Virus record (IMG/VR): IMGVR_UViG_3300028837_000624
Span: 1 to 24,867 of that record
Reading direction: 5' to 3' (one strand)
Source of the DNA: a virus
Length of the DNA stretch: 24,867 nt
The notes beneath the pieces are model-generated. The model searched no databases, had not been told where the DNA came from, and saw only the letters and a list, made by a program, of their open reading frames with translations. Position numbers and translations under genes: made by a program. Shown piece after piece: positions 22,034 to 24,867 of this stretch (position 1 is the first letter of the stretch; each line of letters begins with the position of its first letter).

Positions 22034-22483
22034 TCACTGATGAGTTATAAAAATTCTGCGGGTTGGAGGTGGTGCCTCAACCTCGTTGAAGTCAAATTCT
22101 TGAATGTAAGCGTTTCTTGAATACTCGTCGAAGTCGTTATAGAATTTTACTCTTGCCGCTGTTACTAAATACGTACCACCCAGCGGTTTCTCCTCCCAGG
22201 TTGAAGTCGTATAGACTCCTTGGTATACATGATGCCAGGCATCACCATAATAGACATCTAGATCTATCGCATTAATCACTGATGGATGAAAGACAGCATG
22301 AAACCTTACTTTATCACAGTTAAGGGGAGCATGAGTAAGTTCTAATAAATTGCCCCATGAATTAATAGGAATTCCTCCGTTTTTGGCAGCACTTAAGGTA
22401 TCCTCATCATAAGCCTGAATTTCGTCAATCCACGCCTCATCGATGTCCTCAAATCCAGTCGGCGATATCCAATTATCAGCCAT
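22034..22483 (-). CDS. Hypothetical beta-sandwich protein, possibly discoidin-like
   Basis: 149 residues. The order of aromatic and beta-strand segments (GNLLELTHAPLNCDKVRFHAVF, AIDLDVYYGDAWHHVYQG, YLVTAARVKFYND, NAYIQEFDFNEV) is reminiscent of an F5/8C (discoidin, CBM32-like) beta-sandwich. No decisive signature residue is seen, so this is a weak fold guess. The tail end APPPTRRIFITHQ looks like a linker. Overlap of 8 bp with the upstream gene and 13 bp spacing to the next gene place it in the same operon. If it is discoidin-like, carbohydrate binding by the head or neck would be the natural role (inference). Confidence 0.55.
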   Translation of the reverse strand: MADNWISPTGFEDIDEAWIDEIQAYDEDTLSAAKNGGIPINSWGNLLELTHAPLNCDKVRFHAVFHPSVINAIDLDVYYGDAWHHVYQGVYTTSTWEEKPLGGTYLVTAARVKFYNDFDEYSRNAYIQEFDFNEVEAPPPTRRIFITHQ

Positions 22484-22829
22484 CTAAACTACCCCACACA
22501 TCCACTTCGGTCTCGAAGAACTCAGTCCCCTTTATGGTCGTTTTCGTATAGCCCATATTCTCGACCTGCTGCCTGAGCTGATTGTCTTTTAACATCTGCT
22601 CTTTTATTAGTGCTATCCTACCCTCTATCACAGCGTCAATTTGCGCTTTAGTGCAGGGATAAGGAACTGTCAAGTCCTTATAGGGTATTCCGTAAGTAGG
22701 TAAATCTGGATACTCAGGACAACTTAGTCCAAACTGCACGTATTCTTCTCCTGTGGGTTCACCAGTCTCAGGGTCAAGCACTGGAAACCGATGAATTTGG
22801 TTCACCTGGATTAGTATTTTTATAATCAT
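22476..22829 (-). CDS. Hypothetical phage protein
   Basis: 117 residues, not recognised. The first half is rich in Pro and Tyr (FPVLDPETGEPTGEEYVQFG, YPDLPTYGIPYKDLTVPYP). The second half contains an amphipathic helix (TKAQIDAVIEGRIALIKEQM) and ends in an acidic segment. No signal peptide or membrane span. It starts 10 bp after the fibre gene and its last 8 bp overlap the next gene, so it is co-translated with its neighbours. An accessory head or neck component is plausible from context only. Confidence 0.6.
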   Translation of the reverse strand: MIIKILIQVNQIHRFPVLDPETGEPTGEEYVQFGLSCPEYPDLPTYGIPYKDLTVPYPCTKAQIDAVIEGRIALIKEQMLKDNQLRQQVENMGYTKTTIKGTEFFETEVDVWGSLDG

Positions 22830-22839
22830 TTAGTCCTCC

Positions 22840-23541
22840 TTAATCTACAGTATATTTTATAGTTACTGTCAATTCAGTCACAGTTCCTGCCATTGCCGTG
22901 GTCTTCAGTATAATATATGAGTCTGCTGGAATGGTAGGGTCATCAAAGCTCGTCAGATTGGAGCCAGTAGTAAGAGACGTAATCGCTGTCGCTGCGTCCA
23001 GAATGTCGTTACCAGCAGCACTTCTATCTGTGTCGTGAGCAGGGTCAATAGTGACGGACTGACCATTAGCAGTTCCTTTGAGGACGGCCTGAACCTCCGT
23101 AACCGTGATTGCGACGAAGGTGAAACCCATACAGATATCCTCGTCAGCAGCCGGGTCTTCAACTGTGATAGAGAATTCATTGATTGCGGATGTCCCTGCT
23201 GCTCCCGTCGGGCCGGTGGGCCCTGTCGCTCCAGTTGGCCCAGTCGGTCCGGTTGGCCCGGTGGCCCCTGAAGGAATTTCCCAGGACGCAAGATATGTAT
23301 ATATCTTATCTTCATCCTTCACGTAAACCGTTTGACCTTCAGCCTTTGTAATGAACTGCCAGTCTGAGCCATCATAGTAAGTAATATCCCCCGCATGTTC
23401 AGCCCAGGCTCCTGTCGGCGAAGAACCGACTATATAGCGGTCTCCTTTTCCCGGGCCAGTTGGAGGAGTATTTAAGTCTTTATCCTCAACTGGCTGTTGC
23501 CAAGCGTTTTTATTTCTAATTTCGACTAAATGAACCGTCAT
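22840..23541 (-). CDS. Collagen-like phage fibre/appendage protein with DUF2793-like N-terminus
   Basis: 233 residues in three parts. Residues about 14-85 (WQQPVEDKDL, GKGDRYIVG, TGAWAEHAGDI, YVKDEDKIYTY) match what I know of the DUF2793 domain seen in phage and GTA fibres. Residues about 92-117 are eight Gly-X-Y triplets, mostly Gly-Pro-Thr, a collagen-like trimerising stalk. Residues 118-233 form a beta-rich C-terminal head (INEFSITVEDPAADEDICMG...) ending in alternating strands. A trimeric fibre is expected. The position upstream of the connector gene, rather than beside the tail-tip genes, suggests a head or neck fibre (inference). GPT triplets are O-glycosylated in the Bacillus anthracis exosporium collagen BclA, which is relevant because glycan-modifying genes flank this one. 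Confidence 0.75.
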   Translation of the reverse strand: MTVHLVEIRNKNAWQQPVEDKDLNTPPTGPGKGDRYIVGSSPTGAWAEHAGDITYYDGSDWQFITKAEGQTVYVKDEDKIYTYLASWEIPSGATGPTGPTGPTGATGPTGPTGAAGTSAINEFSITVEDPAADEDICMGFTFVAITVTEVQAVLKGTANGQSVTIDPAHDTDRSAAGNDILDAATAITSLTTGSNLTSFDDPTIPADSYIILKTTAMAGTVTELTVTIKYTVD

Positions 23542-23545
23542 ATTT

Positions 23546-24064
23546 CTACCTCATTAGGAATACTGGCTGCCAAGACAATGGCTCATTATAAGTTACATTC
23601 CATTCGACTGCACCAACTTCTACGGTGCATCGGTTGCCTGGAGCGCCACCCACAGCATTGCCATAAATATAACATTCAACTAAACTACCATCAGCAGTCC
23701 CCAGTAAGTTGGCATTCCAAGTTCCAGAATATAATGCTCCAGCAGTGCTTGAAACAGCGATATCGGCCAAAATGGTAGCAAGTGGACTGCCATTTTCATA
23801 GAGTTCTATCCTAACCGTAGGGTCATCTCCTGCCCCATCAGGCTGCTGTCTAACCCAAATCTTGAACTCTTGTAGGTCGGCTCCTACGGTTGGCTTACCT
23901 GTTGGAGTCGGAAAGCTAACTCGGCAAACAGTATCCGTTTTATTATCAATATAAGTTAGCCAATTTGAATCAGGCTCATCAGGGTCTTCGTCAATGTCAG
24001 TCAATGTGCCAGCTAAGTTAGTCTGCACCAAAAGAGTGTCGGGACTTTGTCTCTCAGTAAGCAC
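23546..24064 (-). CDS. Hypothetical beta-rich structural protein
   Basis: 172 residues, no recognised family. The sequence looks like a beta-sandwich virion protein: alternating polar/hydrophobic strands (FKIWVRQQPD, TVRIELYENG, SLVECYIYGN, VEVGAVEWNVTY), many Gly/Thr/Asp turns, no signal peptide and no membrane segment. The pattern of vector-like strands separated by acidic turns is common in phage decoration or tail-accessory modules. It sits between the cytidylyltransferase and the collagen-like fibre protein and 4 bp from the latter, which favours a role in the same appendage or as a head decoration protein (inference). Confidence 0.6.
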   Translation of the reverse strand: MLTERQSPDTLLVQTNLAGTLTDIDEDPDEPDSNWLTYIDNKTDTVCRVSFPTPTGKPTVGADLQEFKIWVRQQPDGAGDDPTVRIELYENGSPLATILADIAVSSTAGALYSGTWNANLLGTADGSLVECYIYGNAVGGAPGNRCTVEVGAVEWNVTYNEPLSWQPVFLMR

Positions 24065-24078
24065 TGTTTAAATTCTCC

Positions 24079-24513
24079 TTATGCGTTGTCATTTTGCCAT
24101 ATCACCGCTTCCTCTATAACTCGCTCCCTGATAGCTGTTGTAGATATGCCCTGGGTGTAAGGAATTCTTATTAGCTTTTTGTTATTCTGTTCAAGATATG
24201 TCCTGTATTTCTTTTGCTCTGGGAATCCTCCCCAATCTTCACCAACTACCATCACATCAACATCAAGATTTTTCAGTAGAGTTGTTACATCCAGAGAGTT
24301 ATAAGGAACAACAGCATCGACATACCTGACAGCCTCCACAATCTCCATCCTCTGCTCTAAAGAGATAATCGGCTTCCTCTTGTATTCCTCGGCTAATCTG
24401 TCAGTCGCTACTCCTACAATCAGAATATCCCCTAGAGCCTTCGCTCTCTTTAACAACCGCAAGTGACCCTGATGGAATAAATCCCAAATCCCAAACGTAG
24501 CAATTATTGTCAT
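24079..24513 (-). CDS. Glycerol-3-phosphate cytidylyltransferase-like nucleotidyltransferase (TagD type)
   Basis: A complete 144-residue protein, close to the usual length of TagD. It shows the family landmarks: TFGIWDLFHQGH (residues 6-17) with the HxGH nucleotide-binding motif at 14-17, R55 in EQRMEIVEAVRYVD, the GEDW block at 91-94, and the C-terminal ISTTAIR motif at 123-129 that contacts the nucleotide triphosphate. Enzymes of this family transfer CMP (or AMP) from the NTP to a phosphorylated alcohol and make donors such as CDP-glycerol. The exact substrate is not readable; ADP-heptose-type (HldE-like) or CDP-alcohol roles are both possible. It follows a methyltransferase by one base and precedes structural genes. 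A GT2-LicD fusion 4 kb downstream could use its product, because LicD-family enzymes use CDP-activated donors. Confidence 0.85.
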   Translation of the reverse strand: MTIIATFGIWDLFHQGHLRLLKRAKALGDILIVGVATDRLAEEYKRKPIISLEQRMEIVEAVRYVDAVVPYNSLDVTTLLKNLDVDVMVVGEDWGGFPEQKKYRTYLEQNNKKLIRIPYTQGISTTAIRERVIEEAVIWQNDNA

Positions 24514-24514
24514 T

Positions 24515-24867
24515 TTATTTCTTCCTCACCACGTATATTCTCGATTTTCTTAACAAAATAAGCTCCTCCCCACCAAATACCTCCCTAGCTGCTTTTATAA
24601 CTCCAGGATAGTGCGAGTCGTGGCCTATTAGAGCTCCACCAATCTTTATTTTTGGCCAGTAGTTCTCCAAGTCTCTCTTCACCTGTTCATAATGATGGTC
24701 CCCATCTACAAATACCAGGTCCACTGAATTATCAACTATTTGAGATTTCGCTACATCTGAGGGGCAATTGATAACCCTCAAATGAGAAATATCTTTTGTA
24801 TTCTCAATGAAATGACCTCTTGAAGCATTTCGAGCACCATCGAACGGGACAAATGGGTCAATTGTTA
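24515..24867 (-). CDS. Class I SAM-dependent methyltransferase, C-terminal part (5' end off the window)
   Basis: The frame is open to the right edge. A TTG at 24781 is not a convincing start because the frame continues upstream without a stop (TIDPFVPFDGARN...). Visible pieces fit the Methyltransf_24 type of Rossmann methyltransferase: VDLVFVDGDHHYEQVKRDL is the post-motif II block with the acidic DGDHxYE signature, followed by WPKIKIGGALIGHDSHYPGV (motif III region and the following GHD loop) and a terminal strand ending in RKK. This subfamily often O-methylates sugars or sits in glycan gene clusters. The acceptor cannot be read from the sequence. It lies one base upstream of a TagD-like cytidylyltransferase, so the two are probably co-translated and act in the same modification pathway (inference). 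The SAM-binding glycine-rich motif I would lie off the window. Confidence 0.75.
   Translation of the reverse strand, partial: TIDPFVPFDGARNASRGHFIENTKDISHLRVINCPSDVAKSQIVDNSVDLVFVDGDHHYEQVKRDLENYWPKIKIGGALIGHDSHYPGVIKAAREVFGGEELILLRKSRIYVVRKK

Noticed and set aside
22953-23315. 120-residue frame rich in Gln/Arg within the collagen-like gene
   Set aside because: Alternate-frame reading of the Gly-Pro-Thr repeats; low-complexity product and no start signal.
1-24867. CRISPR array, tRNA genes, insertion sequences or attachment sites
   Set aside because: Looked for repeat-spacer patterns, cloverleaf sequences, transposase motifs and long terminal repeats by eye; none was found. Short tRNA or att sites could still escape without a tool.

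Overview
The window is a stretch of a long-tailed (siphovirus-type) double-stranded DNA phage genome or prophage. Every gene I can support lies on the minus strand, so transcription runs from the right edge (24867) to the left edge (1). Evidence for a siphovirus: connector, head-tail joining, gp10-like, tail terminator, tail tube, frameshifted tail chaperone, tape measure, Dit and hub proteins occur in the usual order. The host cannot be named. An Rz-like coiled-coil membrane protein and a membrane-anchored lysozyme-type transglycosylase hint at a diderm host (inference). The code is standard. Both ends of the window are cut; terminase, portal and capsid genes would be expected beyond the right edge.

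Layout from right to left. 24867-24079: a 5'-truncated class I methyltransferase and a TagD-type cytidylyltransferase. 24064-21437: six small to mid-size proteins, among them a DUF2793-like collagen-containing fibre protein. 21440-18069: head-tail connector, head-tail joining protein, HK97 gp10-like protein (whose real reading frame has no ATG/GTG/TTG start), then an inserted GT2-LicD fusion glycosyl/phosphotransferase, then the tail terminator. 18068-16795: a leader with three hairpins including an intrinsic terminator, then the major tail tube gene, split by a 691-bp group I intron that carries a LAGLIDADG endonuclease. 16678-15936: tail assembly chaperones G and GT joined by a -1 slippery site. 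15915-10933: a 1660-residue tape measure protein with eight exact-length 126-bp repeats. 10933-6700: Dit, small tail-tip proteins and a 794-residue tail hub protein with a discoidin domain. 6700-4464: helical small proteins, a TIM-barrel glycosidase-like protein and a papain-like cysteine peptidase. 4459-1728: DNA methyltransferase, exported small protein, holin candidate, membrane-anchored transglycosylase, an intergenic region with small ORFs and inverted repeats, and an Rz-like protein. 1720-45: an 18-bp palindrome, small proteins and a metallophosphoesterase with a helical, possibly DNA-binding N-terminus.

How it fits together: most of the window is one late morphogenesis and lysis operon with tight or overlapping gene junctions. 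Three genes that do not build virions (methyltransferase, cytidylyltransferase, GT2-LicD fusion) sit inside the head-tail block. Together they could make and transfer a CDP-activated group onto a glycan or a virion protein. This is the most unusual functional theme here. The best sequence-level result is that the major tail tube gene can be rebuilt across a group I intron, with P1, P3-P9 and P10 pairings all visible.
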